Shown piece by piece: positions 24,890-32,466 of a stretch of DNA of 64,000 bases. The stretch is from Hyphomonas adhaerens MHS-3 (GTDB taxonomy: Bacteria; Pseudomonadota; Alphaproteobacteria; Caulobacterales; Hyphomonadaceae). Position 1 is the first letter of the stretch, and each line of letters starts with the position of its first letter. The stretch covers positions 1,426,001-1,490,000 of the forward strand of contig NZ_ARYH01000001.1 of NCBI RefSeq assembly GCF_000685235.1. Reading direction: 5' to 3'. The position numbers were made by a program, and so were the translations under genes. The notes beneath the pieces were generated by a model. That model was given only the letters and a program-made list of their open reading frames with translations, did not search any database and was not told the DNA's origin.

Positions 24890-25024
24890 AATTCTAGGAA
24901 TTTCAAGGTCTTTCGTCTTCTCGAATATCGATATGGTACGCCAAAACCGTCCTTCAAGGCCAATTAATTGGCGGTCATGAAAGGATTTTGCCGGGAATCG
25001 CCCGGGCCGCGGACGTCTCCCGTC

Positions 25025-26635
25025 CTAGACAGACTGGCTTTCCGGCACCGATGGCGGCTGGCCGAGATCAAAGCTCAACTGGACCGGGCCCCTGGCGGGG
25101 CGGCGAATCCCGTTTGGACGCCGGCTCCGGAAGGGCAGGTCGGCCTGCTTCGCCTCAGACCGCCGGGATGGGCGCGGCGCCGCCTTTGGCGCAGGCTGTT
25201 TTGGTTCAGGCCGCTTTTGTAGGGGCCGTCCCGGATGGCGCACGCGGGCGATGCGCTCGCGGGCCTCGCGTGCGGCGGCGGCATGATCGACCATGCGCAT
25301 CGGATAGGTCTGGCCGAAAATCACGCCTGCCCGGGCAAGCTCGGCTTTCGGCGCGTCCCACGGTGCGTGGAGGTAGGCGTCGGGCAAGGCCGCCAGTTCC
25401 GGCACCCAGCGCCGGATGAAGACGCCGTCCGGGTCAAGCTGCTGCGACAGGCGGACCGGGTTGCGGACGACAGGCATGCGCCGGCCCCGCAGGCCCGCCT
25501 GGGCGATGACCTGCGGATAGTGAATGCCCGGCTCGAAATCGGTGAACAGGGCGCCCAGCCGTTCGGCCGGAAGGCGCCAGTCCATCCAGAGCTGACAGGA
25601 GGCGAACCCGATCAGCATGGCCCGCATACGGAAATTCAGCCAGCCGGTCTCGCGCAGCGCCCGCATGCAGGCATCGATCAGCGGGAAGCCGGTCCGCCCA
25701 TCGATCCATGCCGCGAGGCGCGGGTCGTCCGCTGCCGCTTCGGGGCGGAAATCCTCGCCGCTGCCGGTCTGGGGCAGGGGGCGGTCCTCGAAGGACTGGA
25801 TCGAGCGGGCCCGCCACTCCAGACGCTCAAGGAAGTCCGTGAGCGACGCGGCGAACGTTGTGTCGCCATCCTGCACATAAGCCGCGCGGGCGCGGGCCGC
25901 CGCCTGCCAGGCTTCGCGGACGGAGACGGTTCCGAAGGCCAGGTGCGGGGACAGGCGCGAGCCGGTGGTCTCTGAGATTGCGGGCCGGTCCGCATCCTGC
26001 TGGTACCGGCGGCCGCGTCCGGCGAGGAAACTTCTCAGCAATTCCACCCCGGCGGTGCGTCCGCCTGTCTGGCGCCCGGCGCAGTCGTCCGGACCGAGAC
26101 AGAAATCTTCCGCGATGGGCCAGGGGCCTGCGGCCTGTGTTGCGGCCCGGATCGATTCCGGCGCCTTGATACGGGGCGCGTTCAGCGCCTCGGCCCAGCG
26201 GCTGGTCCAGTCATCATGGCCTTTCAGGCCGCGGAGAATGCCAGGCTGGGACTGTTCGCGCAGCGAGATCCCGGCCTGGACGGCCCAGCGGCGGACGGCC
26301 CGGTCGCGTGCCCGTGTCCAGGGCAGGCCGGTTTCCTCATACATATGGATCGCTTCGATGCCGTGCCGGCGGTGCAGGTCCGCCAGAACGTCCAGCGCAT
26401 CGCCCTTGCGGACGATCAGGCGCGCGCCGCGTTCCGTGAGCGCTTCGTCCAGCTCGGTAAGGGAGTCCATCAGGAAGTCGAACTGCCGGCGCGAATGCTC
26501 CGGCAGGGCCCAGGAATCCCGTTCAAAGATATAGAGCGGCAGCACCGGTGCCCCGCTGGCCACAGCCGCGGCGAGGGCTGCATGGTCATGCACCCTCAGG
26601 TCGCGCCGGAACCAGACAAGATGGACGTTCTTCAT
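25025..26635 (-). CDS. Deoxyribodipyrimidine photolyase
   Basis: Light-driven DNA repair flavoprotein of 536 residues. The N-terminal antenna domain starts VHLVWFRRDLRVHDH; the C-terminal FAD domain contains RLSPHLAFGTVSVREAW, TGFPLIDACMRALRETGWLNFRMRAM, and FEPGIHYPQVIAQAG, with RWVPELAALPDAYLHAPW after it. After about residue 470 a Pro/Arg/Lys-rich extension follows. I use the ATG at 26635; an ATG at 26653 is equally in frame. CPD repair is the likely activity, but cryptochrome function is possible. Confidence 0.9.
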   Translation of the reverse strand: MKNVHLVWFRRDLRVHDHAALAAAVASGAPVLPLYIFERDSWALPEHSRRQFDFLMDSLTELDEALTERGARLIVRKGDALDVLADLHRRHGIEAIHMYEETGLPWTRARDRAVRRWAVQAGISLREQSQPGILRGLKGHDDWTSRWAEALNAPRIKAPESIRAATQAAGPWPIAEDFCLGPDDCAGRQTGGRTAGVELLRSFLAGRGRRYQQDADRPAISETTGSRLSPHLAFGTVSVREAWQAAARARAAYVQDGDTTFAASLTDFLERLEWRARSIQSFEDRPLPQTGSGEDFRPEAAADDPRLAAWIDGRTGFPLIDACMRALRETGWLNFRMRAMLIGFASCQLWMDWRLPAERLGALFTDFEPGIHYPQVIAQAGLRGRRMPVVRNPVRLSQQLDPDGVFIRRWVPELAALPDAYLHAPWDAPKAELARAGVIFGQTYPMRMVDHAAAAREARERIARVRHPGRPLQKRPEPKQPAPKAAPRPSRRSEAKQADLPFRSRRPNGIRRPARGPVQLSFDLGQPPSVPESQSV

Positions 26636-26727
26636 GGAACAAAAATAGAACATCCGAGGAAGTCTTGCAAGTCCCTTGTTTTTCAGGCGGGTTTTCGGAG
26701 GCCCCGGCCGGGCGGGGGATTTCGGCC

Positions 26728-26861
26728 TGTGGATAAATCTGTGGATCGTTTGCCGGGCGGAATGGGGCCTATTATCAGGCGAATCCTCTCTCCTGCGGGG
26801 AGAATCGTTACGGAAACGAAACAAATTCAACCTGTGATTTGTAGCGCGTGAGTTATCCACA
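26728..26861. promoter_or_regulatory. DnaA-box cluster upstream of the glycosyltransferase gene
   Basis: Within the 241-base gap are two perfect DnaA boxes, TGTGGATAA at 26728-26736 and TTATCCACA at 26853-26861 in opposite orientation, plus a weaker TGTGGATCG at 26740-26748. Two GAATC sites (CcrM-type GANTC) lie between them at 26781 and 26802. The cluster may mean DnaA-dependent transcription; an origin is less likely in such a short region. Confidence 0.5.
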
Positions 26862-26876
26862 GGCTTTCCTGCAGCC

Positions 26877-28301
26877 ATGGGTGGTATGGGGTTCAGCGGC
26901 GATATCGGCCGTGCGCAGGCGCGCGCGCCATTGCGGTGTCCGCGGCCGGACATCCGCCTCGCACTGGAATCCGCTCACAGGCTGGACCGTCAGGCGCCGG
27001 GCCTTTCCGCCCGCCAGACATTCAGCCCGGGGCAGCGGGCCACCGTCACCGGCCTGCTGAAACTCCTCGGGGTCATGGCCCTGCTTGTGCCCGAACTGCC
27101 CGGCCTTTTGATCATGCTGCTTGTTCCGCCGGTTTTCGTGGCGATCATCCTGTTCCGCCTTTTCCTGCTGGCCGTTGCCCTCCGGCTGAACCGGGAAGAC
27201 CCGCAGGACGATGGCGCAGCGACGCCCTTGTTGCCGGTCTACACGGTACTTGTCGCGCTGAAGGACGAGACCGCCGTCGTGCCCCAGCTGGCGCAGGCCC
27301 TGTCCGCGCTGGACTATCCGCAGGACCGGATCGACCTGAAGCTGCTGGTCGAGGAAGCGGACGTCCGCACGCAAACGGCCGTCCGGGCCCAGTCCTGGCC
27401 AAACGGTGCGGAATTGCTGATCGTCCCGGCTGGCCAGCCGCAGACCAAGCCGCGCGCCCTCAATTACGGGCTGGACAGTGCAAGGGGCACTTATGTCGTC
27501 GTTTACGATGCCGAAGACCGGCCGCATCCGAGCCAGCTGAAATCGGCGGTCCGCGCCTTCAATGCGCACAGCACGGAGCTGGCCTGCGTTCAGGCGCCGC
27601 TGGTCGGCGTGCCGGCGAAGGGCGGCTGGCTCGCCCGGCAATGGGCGCAGGAATATGCGATCCAGTTCAGCCTGCTCGTGCCGGCACTGGCCCGGCTCGG
27701 CCTGCCTGTGGCGCTCGGCGGCACCAGCAATCACTTCCGCCGCACATCGCTGGTTGCCGCAGGCGGCTGGGATGCCTGGAACGTGACCGAAGATGCAGAC
27801 CTCGGCCTGCGCCTGGCGCGGCTCGGCCACCGGGTCGGCGCAATCCGGTCTCCGACGCTGGAAGCGCCGCCGGAGCGGGGCAGGGACTGGCGTGCCCAGC
27901 GGTCGCGCTGGCTGAAAGGCTACATGCAGACCTGGTGTGTGCTGATGCGCGGGGACGGCGAAATTCCGGGCCTGGCGCCTGCCGCCTTCCTGTCTGTCCA
28001 GATGACGCTCGGGGCCGCGATCCTGTCTGCAATGGTTCACGGCCCCTGGGCGGTCTGGTGTGCGGCATGCCTTTGCCTGCCGGGGCTCTCCCTCGGTGTG
28101 TTCGGGCTCAGCGCCTTGTGCCTCTCGCTTTTTACCGGCGTCGTGTCGGCCAGCGTCGCCCCCGGCCGCTGGAACCGGCACCGCGTATTCGTCATTCTGA
28201 CCCTGCCGCTCTACTGGCCGCTGCAGACCCTCGCCATGGTGCGCGCCCTGTGGAGTCTCTCCCGCACGCCGCACTATTGGGCCAAGACACCGCATATCTG
28301 A
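26877..28301 (+). CDS. Membrane glycosyltransferase, family 2
   Basis: A processive-type GT2 enzyme of about 474 residues. Membrane helices near residues 58-100 precede a cytoplasmic catalytic domain with the D,D,D,QxxRW set: DAED near 211, TEDADLG near 303 and QRSRWLKG near 340. Several helices follow at the C-terminus. This is the architecture of cellulose/hyaluronan/curdlan-like synthases and of chromosomal BcsA-like lone enzymes; the sugar is unknown. The start may instead be the ATG at 26886. No other polysaccharide gene is adjacent. Confidence 0.88.
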   Translation: MGGMGFSGDIGRAQARAPLRCPRPDIRLALESAHRLDRQAPGLSARQTFSPGQRATVTGLLKLLGVMALLVPELPGLLIMLLVPPVFVAIILFRLFLLAVALRLNREDPQDDGAATPLLPVYTVLVALKDETAVVPQLAQALSALDYPQDRIDLKLLVEEADVRTQTAVRAQSWPNGAELLIVPAGQPQTKPRALNYGLDSARGTYVVVYDAEDRPHPSQLKSAVRAFNAHSTELACVQAPLVGVPAKGGWLARQWAQEYAIQFSLLVPALARLGLPVALGGTSNHFRRTSLVAAGGWDAWNVTEDADLGLRLARLGHRVGAIRSPTLEAPPERGRDWRAQRSRWLKGYMQTWCVLMRGDGEIPGLAPAAFLSVQMTLGAAILSAMVHGPWAVWCAACLCLPGLSLGVFGLSALCLSLFTGVVSASVAPGRWNRHRVFVILTLPLYWPLQTLAMVRALWSLSRTPHYWAKTPHI

Positions 28302-28375
28302 CCTAGGGGTAGCGCTTGGCGCGGCCGCTATGGAGGAATAGAGTTTCCCCTGTCATATCTGATAGGGAGACCGCC

Positions 28376-29590
28376 ATGGCCGACACTGCCGTCGACGAGC
28401 TCGAGACCTTCCGCGCCGAAACGCGTGCCTGGCTCGAGGAAAACTGCCCGCCCTCCATGCGCACGCCGATGAAGGACGACGAGATCGTCTGGGGCGGCAA
28501 GCGGGAGAAGTTCAAGAATCCGGAGTCGAAGATCTGGCTGGAACGGATGGCCGAAAAAGGCTGGACCGCGCCGCAATGGCCGAAGAAATACGGCGGCGGC
28601 GGTCTCTCCGCACAGGAAGCCCGCGTGCTGCAGCAGGAGATGAGCCGCATCAAGGCGCGCCAGCCGCTGTTCTCGTTCGGCCTCTGGATGTTTGGCCCGG
28701 CGCTTCTGGAGTTCGGCAACGAAGAACAGAAGATGCGCTTCATCCCGGACATCGTCCATGGCCGCACCCGCTGGTGCCAGGGCTATTCCGAGCCGGGCGC
28801 CGGCTCTGACCTCGCTGACCTGCAGACGCGCTGTGAAGACAAGGGCGATCACTATCTGATCAACGGCCAGAAGGTGTGGACCTCCTATGCCGACAAGGCC
28901 GACTGGATCTTCTGCCTCGTGCGGACGGACACAAGCGTGAAGCATGAAGGCATCAGCTTCATCCTGTTCGACATGGAAAGCGAAGGCGTCGAAGCCCGCC
29001 CGATCCTGCTGATCTCCGGCGAGAGCCCGTTCTGCGAAACCTTCTTCACCGATGTGAAAGTGCCGAAGGACCAGTTGGTCGGCGAAGTGAATGGCGGCTG
29101 GCAGATCGCCAAGCGCCTGCTTCAGTTCGAACGCTCCTCCATCTCCGCCGGCGGCTTCGGCGGCACGGGCGGCTCCGGCATCATGGGGCCGGAAGATTAT
29201 GCCAAGCAGCATATCGGCACTGACAGCGATGGCCGTCTTCTGGATGGTGACCTGCGTGGCCGCATCACCGATCACAAGATGTATGCCAAGGCGTTCAGCC
29301 TGACCGTCGCCCGCCAGGCCGAACAGGCCAAGGCCGGACAGGCCGTCAGCCATACCGCGTCCATCCTGAAATACGGCGCCGCCAAGATGAACCAGGACCG
29401 CCACGAGCTTCTGGTCGAAGCACTCGGCAGCGAAGGGCTTGGCTGGGAAGGGGAGGGTTTCGACCCGACCGCCAGGAAAGTCACCCGCCAGTGGCTGCGT
29501 TCGAAAGGCAACTCCATCGAAGGCGGCACCAGCGAGATCAACCTCAATGTCATCTCCAAGCGCGTGCTTGGCCTGAAAGACCATCAGTAA
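28376..29590 (+). CDS. Acyl-CoA dehydrogenase, catalytic subunit of a pair
   Basis: FAD enzyme of 404 residues that forms the alpha-beta double bond of an acyl-CoA. It has the N-terminal helical domain, the beta domain with GYSEPGAGSDLADLQTR and TSYADKADWIFC, and the C-terminal block IEGGTSEINLNVISKRVLG where the Glu aligns with the catalytic base (MCAD Glu376). The ATG at 28376 follows GGGAGA. It is followed 30 bases later by a second dehydrogenase gene; together they probably form a heteromeric enzyme such as those used for sterol or branched side chains. Confidence 0.93.
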   Translation: MADTAVDELETFRAETRAWLEENCPPSMRTPMKDDEIVWGGKREKFKNPESKIWLERMAEKGWTAPQWPKKYGGGGLSAQEARVLQQEMSRIKARQPLFSFGLWMFGPALLEFGNEEQKMRFIPDIVHGRTRWCQGYSEPGAGSDLADLQTRCEDKGDHYLINGQKVWTSYADKADWIFCLVRTDTSVKHEGISFILFDMESEGVEARPILLISGESPFCETFFTDVKVPKDQLVGEVNGGWQIAKRLLQFERSSISAGGFGGTGGSGIMGPEDYAKQHIGTDSDGRLLDGDLRGRITDHKMYAKAFSLTVARQAEQAKAGQAVSHTASILKYGAAKMNQDRHELLVEALGSEGLGWEGEGFDPTARKVTRQWLRSKGNSIEGGTSEINLNVISKRVLGLKDHQ

Positions 29591-29620
29591 GCCGACGGCA
29601 GAAATTAGGAGATAAAGAAC

Positions 29621-30757
29621 ATGACCTTCCTTCTGACCGAAGATCAGGAAATGCTGCGTGAAACCGCCATGGCGTTCGCGCGTGACGAACTGCCGGTGAC
29701 GCACCTGCGCGCACTGCGCGACAGCGGTGCAAACGGCAAGGACCCGGCGACCCGCCAGAAACTGGCAGAGCTGGGCTTCTTTGGCGTGATCGTGCCGGAA
29801 GAACCGGGCGGCGAACATTTCGGCCTGGTTGGCCTGGGCCAGATCCTTGAAGCGCAGGGCCGCACGCTGGCCGCAACGCCGCTGCTGCAGACGGCGCTGA
29901 TCGGCGCCAGTGCGATCCAGCTGGGCGGCACGCCGGCACAGCAGGCAGAATGGCTGCCGAAGATTGCCGGCGGCGATGTCACCTTCGCCCTGGCCCTGGA
30001 TGAAAGCGCGCATTTCAATCCGCTGAACGTCGCCACCGAAGCCGAGCGCAACGGACAAGGCTACACGCTGAACGGCGAGAAGCGTTTCGTGCCGGACGGG
30101 CATCATGCCGACATGCTGATTGTCGTCGCCCGTACCTTTGGCGAAGCCGGCGACCGTCACGGCCTGTCGCTGTTCCTCGTGCCGGCAGATGCCAAGGGCG
30201 TCTCGATCCAGGAACTGAAGACTGCAGACAGCCATGGCGCCGCCCACATCACCCTCACGGATGTCATGGTCGGTGAAGGTGCGCTGATCGGTGCAGCCGA
30301 TGAAGGCGCAGATGTGCTGGAGCCGGTGCTGGACCGGGCCGCGATTGGCCAGGCGGCGGAAATGCTGGGCTCTTCACAGGCCGCGTTCGAGATGACGCTG
30401 GAATACCTGCAGAGCCGCAAACAGTTCGGCCAGCTGATCGGCTCGTTCCAGTCGCTGCAGCATCGCGCCGCGAAGATGTTCACCGAACTTGAGATGACGC
30501 GGTCCTGCGTCGCGGCGGCCCTGTCGGCGGCCGATGAAGGCAAGACCAATGTTGCCGAACTGGCCAGCCTCGCCAAGGCACGTGCCAGCGAACTGGTGCA
30601 TCTTGTTTCCAACGAATGTGTCCAGATGCATGGCGGCATCGGCATGACCGATGTGGCAGACCCCGGTCTCTACATGAAGCGCGCCCGCACGCAGGAAGCC
30701 ATGTATGGTTCTGCCAGCTGGCACCGCGACCGGTATGCGAAGCTGAACGGCTACTAG
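29621..30757 (+). CDS. Acyl-CoA dehydrogenase, probable non-catalytic partner
   Basis: A 378-residue acyl-CoA dehydrogenase homologue (SRKQFGQLIGSFQSLQHR and QMHGGIGMTD identify the C-terminal domain). The canonical catalytic YEGT segment is replaced by AMYGSASWHRDR, so the Glu base is missing. In alpha2-beta2 acyl-CoA dehydrogenases such partners complete the FAD site while the other subunit supplies the base. The preceding gene retains the Glu, which fits that model. GGAG precedes the ATG. A terminator follows. Confidence 0.92.
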   Translation: MTFLLTEDQEMLRETAMAFARDELPVTHLRALRDSGANGKDPATRQKLAELGFFGVIVPEEPGGEHFGLVGLGQILEAQGRTLAATPLLQTALIGASAIQLGGTPAQQAEWLPKIAGGDVTFALALDESAHFNPLNVATEAERNGQGYTLNGEKRFVPDGHHADMLIVVARTFGEAGDRHGLSLFLVPADAKGVSIQELKTADSHGAAHITLTDVMVGEGALIGAADEGADVLEPVLDRAAIGQAAEMLGSSQAAFEMTLEYLQSRKQFGQLIGSFQSLQHRAAKMFTELEMTRSCVAAALSAADEGKTNVAELASLAKARASELVHLVSNECVQMHGGIGMTDVADPGLYMKRARTQEAMYGSASWHRDRYAKLNGY

Positions 30758-30782
30758 GCCAGACAGCCATTGCGACCAAAAG

Positions 30783-30817
30783 AAAGCCGGGCGCAGCGAA
30801 AGCTGGCCCGGCTTTTT
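30783..30817. terminator. Intrinsic terminator after the acyl-CoA dehydrogenase pair
   Basis: Arms AAAGCCGGGC and GCCCGGCTTT enclose an inner CAGC-GAAA-GCTG hairpin, followed by five T residues on the plus strand. On the minus strand TTTCTTTT follows, so it may also end the convergent DUF2853 transcript. Confidence 0.85.
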
Positions 30818-30835
30818 CCGTTTCCGGAAGATCGC

Positions 30836-31264
30836 TTACTTCAATGCAGAGCCTTTGCGCAGGGCTTTGGCAACGAGGTAGTAGACAACCGGACGATGCT
30901 TTGCGCGCACCGAGCGGCCGTATTTTGCAATCGCGTCGGCAAGGGCTGCATCAGCCTTGGCTTCGTCGGTGACGCCAAGCTTCTTCGCAATGAAGGTTTT
31001 CTTGATGCGGGCCATTTCGTCTTTCGACGACGCAGCGACCGTTGCAGAGTCAGACTTGTAGATCGCGGGTCCGCAAGCTTTCACGGCGCCTTCAAGAAGG
31101 GCCATGTCCGGACGGGCTTCACCAACCTTCTCTTTGAGGTCGGCGACATACTTCTCCATCAGGACTTCTTTTTTCGAAGGCTCTTTTGCAGGTGCGGGCT
31201 TTGCGACTTTCGGAGCAGCGGCCTTTTTAGGCGCCGCCGCTTTCTTCTTGGTTGCTTTTGCCAT
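30836..31264 (-). CDS. DUF2853 protein with Lys/Ala-rich H1-like tail
   Basis: A 142-residue protein. Residues ~35-142 match the DUF2853 family (EKYVADLKEKVGEARPDM, ACGPAIYKSDSATVAASSKDEM, IKKTFIAKKLGV), a small helical domain of unknown function. Residues 1-30 are a Lys/Ala/Pro-rich tail with repeats of KKKAAAPKK type, resembling histone-H1-like C-terminal domains and nucleoid proteins. GGAGA precedes the ATG. DNA binding via the tail is inferred. Confidence 0.82.
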   Translation of the reverse strand: MAKATKKKAAAPKKAAAPKVAKPAPAKEPSKKEVLMEKYVADLKEKVGEARPDMALLEGAVKACGPAIYKSDSATVAASSKDEMARIKKTFIAKKLGVTDEAKADAALADAIAKYGRSVRAKHRPVVYYLVAKALRKGSALK

Positions 31265-31442
31265 GGGAGTGTCTCCTCTATGGGCCCGACGGACGGGCGT
31301 GTTTTCAGATTACGCAGCACTGTTCACGAATCAAAACGAAACGCAAAACACCCAAGCCACGATTTCCACAGGGACACAACCCTTGACGATGATGAATCGC
31401 GCAAAGGTGCGAAATTAATTTAATCCGTATTCGGATTTTACG

Positions 31443-32345
31443 TCAATCACCAACTGCGTAGATCATGCAGGCGCTGGAAGATATCGTTTGCTTTGGAAGA
31501 TCTGATGGAAGGTTCAGCGCATCAATGTCTTCCTGCGTGATTTCGACGTCCTTGTTGCCGATCCTCTGCGCTGTGACGACAACACGTTCTTTCTGCATGC
31601 CGGCCTCCGGTGCAGGTGCTGCAGACATGTTGCGTGCGCGATCATAATAATCACTGTTTACGCCTGCAGACGTTGTCCAGCGCCCAAGGCACGGACCATT
31701 TCCTTCCTGCACGGCCAGCAGTTTGCCAAGTTTCGCGCCTGACGCCTCTGCTGTAGCTTTTGCGCGGGCTGATCCGTCAGCAACCGCGGCCTCGTAAGCC
31801 GCACGGTTCATTTCGGTTGTTGCCACAAGATAGGTTCGCAGCGGTGTTGAGGTTTCCGGGCCCAGCGCAAGCACGGCGGCGCGCGCCTCACCTGCAATGG
31901 ACATATCTTCGATCACGACACTCAAAGACGCTTCGGCTTCAAAGCCGACGACCTTGTCCGGCCGGTCGTTCTCTATCCTGTTGCCTTCCTTGTCGCGGTA
32001 CTGTTCGTAATAAGGATCGACCGATACGGAAGATTGCACGATCGCCTTGTCGCCTGCGATCTTCTTCACCGTGTCATAAGCGAGCCTTGCGCGTTGCACG
32101 GCAAGTTTCATCGCATCTTCTGCATCCTTGTCGGTTTCCAGATAGGTGACCGAGAAGGATGCCCTGTTCGGAGCAACCTGCATGTTGGCGCGACCGATCG
32201 ATTCAATGACCGGCATGCGCGTCCAGTAAGGCGTAACGTACACGTCTTCCTGATAGTCGCGGCCACCTGTCGGCGAAGCGGATTGTGCGGCAGCGGCCGG
32301 AACGATCGCCAGCAGCAAGGCAGCGAGGGGCAGGACGGGTTTCAT
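31443..32345 (-). CDS. SIMPL-domain (DUF541) periplasmic protein
   Basis: A 300-residue exported protein with a signal peptide (MKPVLPLAALLLAIVPAAAA) and a SIMPL/DUF541 domain (ARASFSVTYLETDKDAEDAM-like start, QRARLAYDTVKKIAG, ARAKATAEASGAKLGKLLAV). SIMPL proteins are small outer- or periplasmic proteins of oxidative-stress-related but unclear role. The ATG at 32345 follows AAAGGAT; an in-frame upstream start would precede the signal peptide. It is divergent from the next gene across a perfect palindrome. Confidence 0.85.
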   Translation of the reverse strand: MKPVLPLAALLLAIVPAAAAQSASPTGGRDYQEDVYVTPYWTRMPVIESIGRANMQVAPNRASFSVTYLETDKDAEDAMKLAVQRARLAYDTVKKIAGDKAIVQSSVSVDPYYEQYRDKEGNRIENDRPDKVVGFEAEASLSVVIEDMSIAGEARAAVLALGPETSTPLRTYLVATTEMNRAAYEAAVADGSARAKATAEASGAKLGKLLAVQEGNGPCLGRWTTSAGVNSDYYDRARNMSAAPAPEAGMQKERVVVTAQRIGNKDVEITQEDIDALNLPSDLPKQTISSSACMIYAVGD

Positions 32346-32387
32346 GGATGATCCTTTCATGCAGAAGGGGAGCATTACGTCCCCCCT

Positions 32388-32406
32388 GTGTGGAAGTCTT
32401 CCACAC
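32388..32406. promoter_or_regulatory. Perfect 19-base palindrome between divergent genes
   Basis: GTGTGGAAGTCTTCCACAC has 9-base perfect arms around one central base. It lies 43 bases before the SIMPL gene start and 61 before the FMN-enzyme start. It has no T tract, so an operator is more likely than a terminator. Confidence 0.6.
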
Positions 32407-32466
32407 TCGGGCGGACACCGCTAGGCTTGTGAAATCAGGGAACTTGTCGGGAGGCGCCGCACACTC

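Noticed and set aside
26636-26876. Replication origin (oriC)
   Set aside because: DnaA boxes are present but the region is only 241 bases, has no clear AT-rich unwinding stretch, and no origin-linked genes are near; kept only as a DnaA-box cluster.
28328-30247. 639-residue open frame antisense to the acyl-CoA dehydrogenase pair
   Set aside because: Spans two real genes and the gap between them; composition typical of antisense.
31422-31437. Short inverted repeat AATCCG-TATT-CGGATT after the SIMPL gene
   Set aside because: Six-base arms with no T tract on the minus strand; too weak to call a terminator or operator.
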